64,000 bases of DNA from Dysgonomonas sp. 521 (GTDB lineage Bacteria > Bacteroidota > Bacteroidia > Bacteroidales > Dysgonomonadaceae). The notes under the pieces are model-generated. The model saw only the letters and a list, made by a program, of their open reading frames with translations, had not been told where the DNA came from and did no database searches. Positions 33,472 through 41,311 of this stretch are shown here, one piece after another (the first letter of the stretch is position 1; each line of letters opens with the position of its first letter). The translations under genes and the position numbers were made by a program. The DNA is taken from positions 1-64,000 of the forward strand of contig NZ_QVMO01000002.1 in NCBI RefSeq assembly GCF_010501055.1. The letters are read 5' to 3'.

Positions 33472-34339
33472 AATCTTCAACAGCTTTAAATATTTGATAA
33501 ATAAGAAGTGGCGCTACTGCGTTGCCTCCGGCCTTGATAGATTCTGCTCTAACTTTTGTAACCGCTTTTGAAATGATTTTGTCGATTTCTTTTTCAGATA
33601 GTAATCCCATACTATCGTCTCTAATGCGATGTCGCAGTAGTTCGGTGGAAAACCCATCATCTCCATTACAAACCGGTGATTGAGTCGGGAAGTCTCGCCA
33701 GTCTGCTGGAATGCTCTTTTCTGTAAAGAATCCTGATTTCTTTTTCCAGTGTTCTTTGCTGGATTGTCGTTTGCTGTTGGGGTAGGTAACAGTTTTAAGT
33801 CCATAAACTCCGTTTTTCCATTCTGGTTGCAGACTTTTAATCCCTGTGTCTGTGCGGTGGGCAATAAAGAATGTTCTATCTCTTCTGTGTGGAGCATTGA
33901 CGGCACAAGCTGGAAGTATATACGGTGTGACTTCGTACCCGACAGCCTCCAAGTCAGATTGCACCTCGTTGAATACCATCCCTCCATTCCAACTAATAAT
34001 GCCGCGAACGTTTTCGCCCACAACCCAACGCGGGGAAATCTCCCGAATTGCTCTAAGCATTTCCGGCCAGATGTGCCGGTCATCGTTCTTTCCGAGCCTT
34101 TTCCCCGCAACACTGTGGGGTTGGCAAGGGAATCCTCCCGCAAGGACATCCACTTTTCCTCTCCAAATAGAGAAGTTTGTTTGTTTAATGTTTCCATAGT
34201 GAGGTATATTGGGTTTATAGTGGTTTAGAATTATATTACAAAACTCATCTATCTCACAGGTGAAGACGGTTTCCCATCCGAGCCAATCACCAGCAAGCGA
34301 GAATCCGTCTATACCGCTGAATAATGTCGCAAGTTTCAT
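33443..34339 (-). CDS. DNA cytosine-5 methyltransferase
   Basis: A 298-residue C5-methyltransferase. Motif I LFSGIDGFSLAGDWLG (residues 5-20), motif IV GGFPCQPHS with the catalytic Cys near 75, motif VI GENVRG near 108, motif VIII APHRRDRTFFIAH near 150, and motif X AGGNAVAPLLIYQIFKA near 280 are all present. It would methylate phage or host DNA, most likely to evade restriction. ATG 34339 is preferred over the GTG at 34342. Almost its whole length also carries a second recognisable frame (33514-34197). Confidence 0.92.
   Translation of the reverse strand: MKLATLFSGIDGFSLAGDWLGWETVFTCEIDEFCNIILNHYKPNIPHYGNIKQTNFSIWRGKVDVLAGGFPCQPHSVAGKRLGKNDDRHIWPEMLRAIREISPRWVVGENVRGIISWNGGMVFNEVQSDLEAVGYEVTPYILPACAVNAPHRRDRTFFIAHRTDTGIKSLQPEWKNGVYGLKTVTYPNSKRQSSKEHWKKKSGFFTEKSIPADWRDFPTQSPVCNGDDGFSTELLRHRIRDDSMGLLSEKEIDKIISKAVTKVRAESIKAGGNAVAPLLIYQIFKAVEDYENNQRLLK
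33514..34197 (-). CDS. Second protein encoded in another frame within the methyltransferase gene
   Basis: A 227-residue frame shifted by +1 relative to the methyltransferase and lying wholly inside it. It is not a random shadow: it shows RTMTGTSGRKCLEQFGRF near 39-55, ALLVGMEGWYSTRCNLTWRL near 66-85, LLPTPTANDNP near 137, and LNHRFVMEMMGFPPNYCDI near 175-192. The LLPTPxAxD and NPxFVEWMMGFPxxW pattern is that of a phage family that commonly accompanies Dcm genes. Translation could start at ATG 34197. Its function is not known to me. If both frames are used, this is a long dual-coding region. Confidence 0.6.
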   Translation of the reverse strand: METLNKQTSLFGEEKWMSLREDSLANPTVLRGKGSERTMTGTSGRKCLEQFGRFPRVGLWAKTFAALLVGMEGWYSTRCNLTWRLSGTKSHRIYFQLVPSMLHTEEIEHSLLPTAQTQGLKVCNQNGKTEFMDLKLLPTPTANDNPAKNTGKRNQDSLQKRAFQQTGETSRLNHRFVMEMMGFPPNYCDIALETIVWDYYLKKKSTKSFQKRLQKLEQNLSRPEATQ

Positions 34340-34536
34340 CACTTCATCAATTTATAACTATCCATATAATTGCCCACCCTGTACGGTTTCTTTCCCCGGG
34401 TGGCTGATATTGTTTCCAATACATGCAGCTCGTTTGCAATCCTGTAAAACTCAGGTATGCTCATCTCCGCCATATTGTGAGAAAGGAGATAGTTGTATAT
34501 CTCCTCTATCCGGGATTGGGTCTATTGTTGGTTCAT
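34339..34536 (-). pseudogene. Small helix-turn-helix-like gene with an in-frame TAG at codon 5
   Basis: ATG 34536 overlaps the stop of the methyltransferase at 34533 (ATGA), as a coupled start should. The frame reads MNQQ, then TAG (34522-34524), then 60 more sense codons (TQSRIEEIYNYLLSHNMAEM...) to a TGA that overlaps the Dcm start. The downstream part looks like a genuine helical protein of winged-helix type. Either the gene has a nonsense mutation, TAG is read through (neighbouring codons are Gln), or translation starts at an internal ATG (codon 22 or 25). Confidence 0.5.
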
Positions 34537-35399
34537 ACAAACATTGTTAGTTGTTTTTTCGACTCCAAGGCGGCATTGCAGTTCCTTACAGCCGCATTAA
34601 AGTAACTCTCTTTCAGTTCAACGCCTATTGCTCTGCGGCCTCTCAGTATTGCCTGATAAGGTTCTGAGCCTATCCCCAGAAAAGGAGTGTAAATTGTATC
34701 ACCTTCGTTCGAATAAAGAGTCAATAACCTGTCTATAGTGTCTAATTGCAGGGGGCATATATGCTTCTCGTCCTTTTCGTCTCGGCTGCCTTTCAGGTTC
34801 AGCGTATTAGAGTAATTTATATCATACCATACAGGGGATGCGTATTTTTGCCATGTATCTACTGAAATATCACATTTTACAGGATTGTCCCTATCACCAT
34901 CCCTCCGAAACACAAGCACATAATCGGGCAATCCTACCCTGCTCATTGTAGCGTCTTTCTTTACTTGTTTGTGAAGCAACCCTAATGCTTTTGTGCGTTG
35001 CATCTCGACTACCGGGTCTTTCCAGATGGTTATGCGTGAGTGATAAATAAACCCTTCTTTTTCGAAAGATTCTCTTATCATATTCGAAAAATCGCGCAAT
35101 CCAATAAACCCTTCTTTTCCTTTCTGTATAGGCAAATCCATACAATGAACACATACATTACGTCCTTGCATCATTACCCTGTGCAACTCCTTTACCAGAA
35201 AAGAGAAAGCAAACAGAAACTCATTGTAGTCTTTAGAGTTTCCCATATCTGCTATATCATCCGAATACGTGTACAGCTCAGCAAACGGAGGGGAAAATAT
35301 GGATAGCCCTATTGATTCATCCGGCAATAGTGGCGTTACTTCCACGCAATCGCCATGATACAAAGCATATTCATCTGTAATTAATTGATTCCTTATCAT
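34533..35399 (-). CDS. DNA methyltransferase (N6-adenine/N4-cytosine type)
   Basis: A 288-residue amino-methyltransferase. The catalytic motif SPPF is at about residue 36-39 (LSIFSPPFAELYTYS), and the AdoMet-binding part is near the end (TIYTPFLGIGSEPYQAILRGRRAIGVEL). This order (motif IV before motif I) is the beta class. Its presence next to a cytosine methyltransferase suggests the phage carries two separate modifications. No restriction partner lies nearby, so it is an orphan, probably anti-restriction enzyme. Confidence 0.9.
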   Translation of the reverse strand: MIRNQLITDEYALYHGDCVEVTPLLPDESIGLSIFSPPFAELYTYSDDIADMGNSKDYNEFLFAFSFLVKELHRVMMQGRNVCVHCMDLPIQKGKEGFIGLRDFSNMIRESFEKEGFIYHSRITIWKDPVVEMQRTKALGLLHKQVKKDATMSRVGLPDYVLVFRRDGDRDNPVKCDISVDTWQKYASPVWYDINYSNTLNLKGSRDEKDEKHICPLQLDTIDRLLTLYSNEGDTIYTPFLGIGSEPYQAILRGRRAIGVELKESYFNAAVRNCNAALESKKQLTMFV

Positions 35400-35401
35400 A
35401 G

Positions 35402-36778
35402 TTATGATACTTTTAAAAATGTTGGCAACTTAAATTCAATCTGATTCTGCTCTTTTTTTTCTCTGAAAGTGAAAATGTTTCGCATGGCATCTACCATGTG
35501 GCGTTGCATTGAGTGAAACTTCTTTTGTTTCTCCTTAATGTTAGCAATTACATTCTGCATCGTATCAGTGGTAATAATGTAGATATTTACTGTATGCTTT
35601 TGTCCAAAACGCAGCGAACGCCTGATCGCTTGATAAAGCGATTCGAAAGAGAAATCCAGCGAGGCAAATATCTGGTTGTGGCAGTTTTGGTAATTAAGCC
35701 CGTATTGGGCTATTTTGGCTTTTGTTATCAATACGCGAAACTCGTTATTAGCAAAGCCCAGCAACCTGCTTTCTTTTACATCAGGCTTGTCACTTCCCTT
35801 AACCTCTACTGCGCCAGGTATGATTTTTCTCAGGTACTCGCCTTCCATATCTTGTTTGATCCAGATTATAAAATTCTCGGATGAGTTATTTACAATATCG
35901 GCCACATTACTCAGTCTATCTACCAGCGTCAGTCTCAGTTCCTTGTTGAAGTTCGTTGCATTCACGGCAATGTCGTTAAACAACATTCCATTATCCCGTT
36001 TGTGTGTTTCTATGATATTCTCTATCATATTCAGTTCAGGAAGTATGTATCCGGTATCATCAAAGCCGATATCTGATGGTTTGCTAATCATTATAGCCCA
36101 TGTAGATACCCACTGCCAGAAGTCTTTTTCGGCATGACCTTTTATCCTCCATTTGGATGTGTCTCCACCATCATGAACGAAATACATAGACAGCATTTCG
36201 TTTCGCGACATTACTCCCAAAAATTCAGAATGATTGCCTAGCTCCATCGGGTCATTTGGCGATGGCGTGGCTGTCCAGCAACTTTTGTAAGGGGTATTCA
36301 CAAACCTTTCCATCAAGCTGTTTCGCATCTTGCCTTCGAAGTTCTTCAGTATTGAACTCTCATCTAAGGCAACCCCGCAAAACAGTGAGGCGTCTATATT
36401 ATCCAGTTGCTCATAATTGGTAATATAAATTTTAGGAGATAAGAACGCATCATCCTTCAACCGCTCAATTGAATAGCCAAATTTTTCAGCCTCTTTTATA
36501 GTTTGCCCCGACACGGCTAGCGGAGTGAGTATAATCACAGGCCTCTGCTCTCTGTCACAAACCTGTTTGCACCACTCCAATTGTTGGAAGGTTTTACCGA
36601 GTCCGCAATCTTCAAATAGTGCAAATCGCCCTGTCTCAATGGCTCTCTTTACACAGTACTTTTGAAAAGCGAACATTTGCGTATTTAGTGTCGATTCATC
36701 AACCGAAAAACCCCATTCTTTGGGTCGTTTCTTTTTTCGTTCAAGGTGTTCTGCATATTCCTTAATTCTTGTTTCCAT
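35402..36778 (-). CDS. SNF2/DEAD-like helicase
   Basis: A 458-residue helicase of the superfamily 2 kind. Residues 50-65 give ALFEDCGLGKTFQQLEW (Walker A-like), VALDESSILKNFEGKMR near 133 holds a DE-type Walker B, SCWTATPSPNDP near 167 is motif III, and IRRSLRFGQKHTVNIYII near 385 resembles motif VI. It sits 2 nt from the methyltransferase and may act with it in recombination, or in phage DNA metabolism. Confidence 0.85.
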   Translation of the reverse strand: METRIKEYAEHLERKKKRPKEWGFSVDESTLNTQMFAFQKYCVKRAIETGRFALFEDCGLGKTFQQLEWCKQVCDREQRPVIILTPLAVSGQTIKEAEKFGYSIERLKDDAFLSPKIYITNYEQLDNIDASLFCGVALDESSILKNFEGKMRNSLMERFVNTPYKSCWTATPSPNDPMELGNHSEFLGVMSRNEMLSMYFVHDGGDTSKWRIKGHAEKDFWQWVSTWAIMISKPSDIGFDDTGYILPELNMIENIIETHKRDNGMLFNDIAVNATNFNKELRLTLVDRLSNVADIVNNSSENFIIWIKQDMEGEYLRKIIPGAVEVKGSDKPDVKESRLLGFANNEFRVLITKAKIAQYGLNYQNCHNQIFASLDFSFESLYQAIRRSLRFGQKHTVNIYIITTDTMQNVIANIKEKQKKFHSMQRHMVDAMRNIFTFREKKEQNQIEFKLPTFLKVS

Positions 36779-36793
36779 TTTTAATACAAGTTC

Positions 36794-36881
36794 TTAACCG
36801 GGCCCGATTGTGGTTAATACTTATTTTCGTAACTGGTGGGAGACTCGACCTCCCACACAAATACCACCTCCAAATGGGAGG
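36794..36881 (-). promoter_or_regulatory. Three-hairpin leader upstream of helicase gene
   Basis: On the minus strand: CCTCC/GGAGG (36867-36881), GTGGGAG/CTCCCAC (36836-36856) and TTAACC/GGTTAA (about 36794-36817). The middle hairpin has a 5-bp GGGAG stem with loop GTCGAGT, close to a tRNA T-arm, but no full cloverleaf can be drawn. It may be a structured 5' leader or tRNA relic. No gene lies in 36779-36886. Confidence 0.4.
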
Positions 36882-36886
36882 ATTAT

Positions 36887-37242
36887 TTACAGCCATTCGT
36901 CCAACTCTGCAAACTCAGAGATTAGTTTTTCGCGCCAATTTTCGATAATCCCATTTTCGTCAATGTCCATGATGATATAGTCGCCATCCCATTCACCGCC
37001 CGGACACATAATTTCGGGCACATAGCCCTCTTTACGTATTATCTCAGATTTATCTTCATCCAGCAGGCAGTATATTCCGGCATCGCATACCTTGTAGTGT
37101 ATAGAAGCTGTTTTGCCCTGCTCCCAATTTAGGATTTTGCCTTCATCAATATCTATTAGCGGCTTCCATCCGTCACCATCTTTACATGGTATGTTATCGC
37201 CATCTTCGGTATCCGGATTTCCATCATCTTTTCGTAACTTAT
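36887..37242 (-). pseudogene. N-terminally truncated phage gene
   Basis: A frame open from about 37242 to TAA at 36887-36889 encodes a typical, acidic phage protein (DGDGWKPLIDIDEGKILNWEQGKTASIHYKVCDAGIY...PEIMCPGGEWDGDYIIMDIDENG, given here in parts). It has no ATG, GTG or TTG before residue 85 or so, because an in-frame TAA closes it just after the NinG gene. The full form, as I recall it from related phages, has additional N-terminal residues. It is most likely a decayed gene or needs an unusual start. Confidence 0.5.
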
Positions 37243-37249
37243 CTTACAT

Positions 37250-37789
37250 TCAAACCAATTCATATTCTTTAATTTTAATTTTATAATATTCTATCTGCTC
37301 TTTTATTTCTTCGGTCGTCATTTTCAGTGGTTTATTTCTTATCTCTAATAGTTGTTCATATCTCTCTATGCCAATACGCATAGGAAGAGATAGCGAATAT
37401 TCAGTAGTATTGCCGTGACGGTGTTGGTTGCAGGCGACACACTGACCGTGTACGTTGTCTTCGTTGAACCTTAGATTGGGATAAGCCCCGAGTGAGAAAA
37501 AATGCCCTGCATCGTATTTTCCTACTAAAGAACATCCACACGATATGCACGGCATACCTTTGTCTCTCAACCTGATATATTTATTGAATACCTTTTGCAG
37601 ATCGTTTAGCCACTGCGAATGCGTTTTTAGCCGCTCTTTCGCCTTCGCTTTTTCCTTCGCCTTGTCTTTCTGCACCTTGCTTTTCGCCTTGGTTGCTATA
37701 CAAGAAAGGCATAGCCTCGATACGATTATGCCATTTCTGTATATGGGCTCAAAGTTGGTTTTGCACGATCGGCATTTGATTACAACCAT
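37250..37789 (-). CDS. ninG: NinG (Rap)-like recombination protein
   Basis: A 179-residue protein with N-terminal zinc site (CRSCKTNFEP, LCLSCIA), a basic lysine/alanine-rich linker, and the NinG core: FNKYIRLRDKGMPCISCG, YDAGHFFSLGAYPNLRFNEDNVHGQC and CNQHRHGN. The His/Asn cluster recalls HNH-type nucleases. In lambda the homologue helps RecBCD-independent recombination by cutting branched DNA. Sits with SSB, exonuclease and ERF, a coherent recombination set. Confidence 0.9.
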   Translation of the reverse strand: MVVIKCRSCKTNFEPIYRNGIIVSRLCLSCIATKAKSKVQKDKAKEKAKAKERLKTHSQWLNDLQKVFNKYIRLRDKGMPCISCGCSLVGKYDAGHFFSLGAYPNLRFNEDNVHGQCVACNQHRHGNTTEYSLSLPMRIGIERYEQLLEIRNKPLKMTTEEIKEQIEYYKIKIKEYELV

Positions 37790-38217
37790 TGTCTTTGTCT
37801 TTTCGTTTCTTCCTGAATATGTTCCAGAAACTTATCTTCGTTAGCTTCGGGCAGATAGATACCGGCTTCATTGGCGCTCCAATTCCTAAACCGGTCTATG
37901 GCATCTGTCATTTGTTTGGTATCTATTTCTGCTGAACTCCTTATTATTGTCACACTTCCCAGATAATCATCTTCACGCTCGTACAGGAATATATCAGGAT
38001 TGCATAACTTCTTGAAGTATTCCTTTTTCACAAATTTGAGATTATTTCCTGTCTCTATGCAGAACCACGAAATAATAAGGTGTAGATAGTTATTCTGCGA
38101 TAATATCCGTTTCTCCCGCTTTTCTGTGAGGTCTACTTTCTTTTTTTTGTCAATCATGTATTGCACTCTGGTTAAGAAAGATTTTACCCCTGTTTCCGTT
38201 GTAAGATCGAAATACAT
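37780..38217 (-). CDS. NinB-like recombination protein
   Basis: A 145-residue protein upstream of NinG and overlapping it by 10 bases. The motif EKRILSQNNYLHLIISWFC corresponds to the RS.DQN..LW segment of NinB, and RSSAEIDTKQMTDAIDRFRNWSANEAGIYLPE to its end part. NinB binds single-stranded DNA and acts in phage recombination. The match is by pattern only. Confidence 0.65.
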   Translation of the reverse strand: MYFDLTTETGVKSFLTRVQYMIDKKKKVDLTEKREKRILSQNNYLHLIISWFCIETGNNLKFVKKEYFKKLCNPDIFLYEREDDYLGSVTIIRSSAEIDTKQMTDAIDRFRNWSANEAGIYLPEANEDKFLEHIQEETKRQRQWL

Positions 38218-38229
38218 AAGTCCAGATAA

Positions 38230-38598
38230 TTAGAAGGGCAAATCATCATCAGCCGGTGCGCTATTCCCCTGTGACGTATTTTGCACCGATTGCGGCCTGC
38301 CGCCCAACAACTGCAAATTGTTTACAAACACACATTGGTCGGCGATGGCTTTGTTGTCTTTATTGATGTAGGCCGATGTGTAAGGCATGCCACTGATATA
38401 CACCTGCTGGCCTTTCTTCAGGTAGTTGCCAAGCTTGTTGCTTTCGCCTACCAGCCTCAGGCATCGCACCCAGTAGGTCTTATTCTGTCCGTTACGCTTC
38501 TCGGTGTAAGCTATAGAGAACGAATAGTAATCTTTGCCGTTGATAGGCTTCGTTTCGGCATCTTGTCCGATATTGCCTATGATTTCTAGTCTGTACAT
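38230..38598 (-). CDS. ssb: Single-stranded DNA-binding protein
   Basis: A 122-residue OB-fold protein: MYRLEIIGNIGQDAETKPINGKDYYSFSIA, then KTYWVRC, LRKG-like LKKGQQVYISG, and an acidic tail ending DDDLPF, the hallmark SSB tip for partner binding. I took ATG 38598 as start because the family begins at MYRLEI. Works in phage replication and recombination. Confidence 0.95.
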   Translation of the reverse strand: MYRLEIIGNIGQDAETKPINGKDYYSFSIAYTEKRNGQNKTYWVRCLRLVGESNKLGNYLKKGQQVYISGMPYTSAYINKDNKAIADQCVFVNNLQLLGGRPQSVQNTSQGNSAPADDDLPF

Positions 38599-38603
38599 GA
38601 TTA

Positions 38604-39224
38604 TCAATATTTTACGTAATAGTTTTTTATTTGTTGTAATATAGTACATCTGCCCCTAATGCTGTTTATAAATTCTTCGTTGCGAGGAATGCGAAACTCG
38701 ATATATTCGTCAGGCGTTATATTTCTTTTGATATTTTCTTCGTCATCGTATGTCTGGACTTCGAGATAGCACAAGGTTGCAGCATCTAATTCTGAACAGA
38801 ATAGCTGGTATTGAACTTGCTCATAATTATGCTTGTAGTGTTTCCGTATAAATTCAAGATATTCTTCTTCCGGAGATTCGCGATACATATTTATATCGAG
38901 ATAGTCATTTGCAAAGACCGTTTTCAGCTCAATGAAATCAACAACTTTATTGTGTTCCACCTTCGCAAAATCTAGAGTCGCCCTGCAAACATCCATTTCT
39001 TTGCTCACCACTTTATATTGTGGCAGATATTCATCACTCAATGCCAAAAAGAAGCGGTCTTCGAGTATCGCTCCTGCCCGGAGCGCATTTATAGGGCTAC
39101 GTTTTGCATTATAGTGTGGTATTTCATCCGAAACAAAGCGCCTCAATAGTTTTCTGTGTGACTCAGTAGTGATGCCCGACATTAAAGCGACTACATCACC
39201 GCTACCTATATACATACTCCTCAT
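38604..39224 (-). CDS. PD-(D/E)XK exonuclease, YqaJ/lambda-exo-like
   Basis: A 206-residue nuclease (start 39224, which overlaps the ERF stop as ATGA). GAILEDRF near residue 55 gives the first acidic site, CRATLDFAKVEHNKVVDFIELKT near 80-102 holds the D...ExK catalytic core, and YEQVQYQLFC follows. This is the exonuclease partner of a single-strand annealing recombinase and would resect dsDNA ends. Confidence 0.85.
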   Translation of the reverse strand: MRSMYIGSGDVVALMSGITTESHRKLLRRFVSDEIPHYNAKRSPINALRAGAILEDRFFLALSDEYLPQYKVVSKEMDVCRATLDFAKVEHNKVVDFIELKTVFANDYLDINMYRESPEEEYLEFIRKHYKHNYEQVQYQLFCSELDAATLCYLEVQTYDDEENIKRNITPDEYIEFRIPRNEEFINSIRGRCTILQQIKNYYVKY

Positions 39225-39799
39225 ACCTTTTCCTTTATATGCCCACTTTTTACCCAAGCGTTATAAGTAGTTTCTATTTGCTTGTTCGTCAGGTCTTCCA
39301 TAACACCAATATCATATCTTTTAAGAATGGTATTCAGGGCATTATTATTTGCAAGCATTACATCATATACAGCCTTTCGCTTGTCCGACAACACTTCTTC
39401 GGGTGTTCGATTTTCATGTTTTTCGCTGTCTATTTCCTTGGAGTCATCTATGCAGAATAATCCATTCAGGGCGTATTTGCGGGCGTACGAACTTGCCGAA
39501 CCTGTTATCTGAGCTGCGTCCATCCCTTTCTTTGTTTCTTCCTCACGGGCATAGGCCTTGACTATCGCCGATTTACCTTTTTCATTAGTTAGAATTGCAG
39601 TAGCCTCTATGTATACCCTGCCGCCTACATCTTTGACTTCGTCCGATAAAACAAGTGTGCATTGCATTTCCTCTAAAAGGGGCTTAACTGCCTCCAAGAT
39701 ATCCTCACAACTGCGATAATTGTAATTGCCAAACTTGTTTAGCTGATTTTTGGGGGCTTTTAACCGAGATTGTATTTTTATTAATTCTTCCATTGTCAT
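39221..39799 (-). CDS. erf: ERF-family single-strand annealing recombinase
   Basis: A 192-residue protein (start at ATG 39799). KNQLNKFGNYNYRSCEDILEAVKPLL near the N-terminus and GMDAAQITGSASSYARKYALNGLFCIDD near residue 90-117 are the signature of ERF recombinases. It anneals complementary strands during phage recombination with the exonuclease just downstream. A C-terminal helical tail follows. Confidence 0.92.
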   Translation of the reverse strand: MTMEELIKIQSRLKAPKNQLNKFGNYNYRSCEDILEAVKPLLEEMQCTLVLSDEVKDVGGRVYIEATAILTNEKGKSAIVKAYAREEETKKGMDAAQITGSASSYARKYALNGLFCIDDSKEIDSEKHENRTPEEVLSDKRKAVYDVMLANNNALNTILKRYDIGVMEDLTNKQIETTYNAWVKSGHIKEKV

Positions 39800-39806
39800 T
39801 ATAATT

Positions 39807-40127
39807 TTAAGTGAACTGAAAACTTTTCTGGTTCCCGTTACCATATCTGATTTGTTTGATTGTTGCTTTGAATGGAAAGTCATCTTTGTTTATCTGGTCT
39901 AAGTCATGTTTGATGTATTTGGAATCGGTAAAAAACTTACATTCCTTTCCATCAAATCTGACTTTAACAATGTATCTGTTATCGCCATGCTGGGTCTTTA
40001 TCCCGGCCTGAAAATCAATCACCTCTACCTCACAATTTAAGATGTCGCTAATAGACACTACCTGAACATCAAATATGGCTTTACCGTCATCCAGTGGCTT
40101 TATGCCAAGTTCTGAGAACTTCTTCAT
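39807..40127 (-). CDS. Unrecognised protein between DGR and recombination genes
   Basis: A 106-residue beta-rich protein overlapping the reverse transcriptase end by 41 bases. FPFKATIKQIRYGNGNQKSFQFT near its end suggests a small OB-like fold. It is not similar to the Avd accessory protein of DGRs, which is a helical bundle. It may belong to the recombination module rather than to the DGR. Confidence 0.55.
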   Translation of the reverse strand: MKKFSELGIKPLDDGKAIFDVQVVSISDILNCEVEVIDFQAGIKTQHGDNRYIVKVRFDGKECKFFTDSKYIKHDLDQINKDDFPFKATIKQIRYGNGNQKSFQFT

Positions 40128-41100
40128 TTTTCACAACAGTTTTAATCAGGTTCAGCGAATTACAATATTTTGTCCAGCCTATCCACGCACAAATGGCTAT
40201 CCGGTACTCTTTTGGTGTGATGTTTTTATACTTATTCAACTTCGCTATACGCCTGCAAAATTTCTTCTTGATGCGTTTGCGTAGCCGAGTGTGGGTATGG
40301 TAGAAAACATATCCGACAAAGTCGATACCGCGAGCTGTGACAGGAAATACTTGGAAATTATCTTTAAGTTCGAGTTTCAACCTGTCATTCAGATATTTCC
40401 CTATTTCTATCTGTAAGTCATGCAAATAGTTTTTATCATCGCTCAATATTACCATGTCGTCTGCGTACCTGTAATAGTATTTTACTTGTTTCTCCTCTTT
40501 CAACCAGTGATCGAAATAAGACAGATACAGGTTAGCCAAAAATTGAGAAAGGTAATTCCCGATCGGCAAACCGGGTGCAGAGTTGATAATGTCATCCAAA
40601 AGGTTCAATAGCCGTGCATCCTTTATTTTCTTTCTGACTATTAATTTCATTACTTCGTGGTCAATAGATGGATAGAACTTTCGTATGTCCATTTTCAGAC
40701 AGTAACTTGTATTTTCACTGTCTTTTAAATCACGTTTGATGTGCTTTAATGCACCATGAATCCCCCTGCCTTTGATGCAGGAATAAGTATGCGAAATAAA
40801 TACAGATGCCCATATCGGTTCTAATATATTCATTATGGTATGTTGCACAACCCTGTCGCGGAAAGGAAGCCGGTATATTATCCGTTCTTTCGGGTCGGTA
40901 ATTGTAAATACATCATATTCCGATATCGTATAAGTTCCATTTATCAAATCGTCTTGAATCATTTGCATGTTTTCAATCAGATTGCTTTCGAATTGTTTTA
41001 CACCATAAGATTTTCCTTTGCCTTTCCTCGCTTTGCTATAAGCCAGATAAAGGTTATCGGCGTCACAGATTTTATCATATAAATTCCCAAATCGCTTCAT
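40087..41100 (-). CDS. DGR reverse transcriptase
   Basis: A 337-residue RT (start taken at ATG 41100, MKRFGNLYDKICDADNLYLA, the usual DGR-RT beginning; the frame is open up to 41235 inside the template repeat). KMDIRKFYPSID near 136-147 and the YADD catalytic box near 212-215 are the palm motifs, and LPIGNYLSQ near 178-186 is the IGxxxSQ signature of DGR-type RTs. It makes mutagenised cDNA from the template repeat just upstream. The ORF overlaps the next gene by 41 bases. No Avd-like gene is seen. Confidence 0.95.
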   Translation of the reverse strand: MKRFGNLYDKICDADNLYLAYSKARKGKGKSYGVKQFESNLIENMQMIQDDLINGTYTISEYDVFTITDPKERIIYRLPFRDRVVQHTIMNILEPIWASVFISHTYSCIKGRGIHGALKHIKRDLKDSENTSYCLKMDIRKFYPSIDHEVMKLIVRKKIKDARLLNLLDDIINSAPGLPIGNYLSQFLANLYLSYFDHWLKEEKQVKYYYRYADDMVILSDDKNYLHDLQIEIGKYLNDRLKLELKDNFQVFPVTARGIDFVGYVFYHTHTRLRKRIKKKFCRRIAKLNKYKNITPKEYRIAICAWIGWTKYCNSLNLIKTVVKNEEVLRTWHKATG

Positions 41101-41206
41101 ATAGCCTTTGTTTCTAATCGGAGCCTTCGGTTTCCCTACCAGCACCTTTTGAATTGTTATTTTTCGCCAAGGGGCGAGGCCTTTGCCTTGATTTTTTATC
41201 TTTACA

Positions 41207-41284
41207 TAGGTGGGAGCTGCTCCCTGCATTCGCATTCGTATTATCGTAGTTCGAGTTGTTGAACGTGAAGGCCGCAGGAGAGCC
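41207..41284 (-). repeat. DGR template repeat (TR)
   Basis: A 75-78 bp repeat between target 1 and the RT gene. Compared with the variable repeats at 41390-41464 and 41816-41893, the 54 non-adenine positions (minus strand) of 41207-41281 are identical, whereas 17 and 16 of the 21 adenines differ. It holds six AAC/AAT codons in the target frame. A 13-nt palindrome GGGAGC-N-GCTCCC lies near its 3' end. Confidence 0.97.
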
Positions 41285-41311
41285 GACTCTAAGGCAAACA
41301 GCCCTTTTTCA

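Noticed and set aside
33749..34228. Plus-strand frames of 117-159 codons opposite the methyltransferase gene
   Set aside because: No recognisable motif and opposite to two recognised frames. They arise because the region has few stop codons.
36830..36881. tRNA gene in the hairpin leader before the helicase gene
   Set aside because: One hairpin resembles a T-arm, but no acceptor, D and anticodon arms can be placed around it.
41101..41235. Extension of the reverse transcriptase frame up to ATG 41235
   Set aside because: This start lies inside the template repeat. Related DGR reverse transcriptases begin at the MKRFGNLYDK position, so the start at 41100 is preferred.
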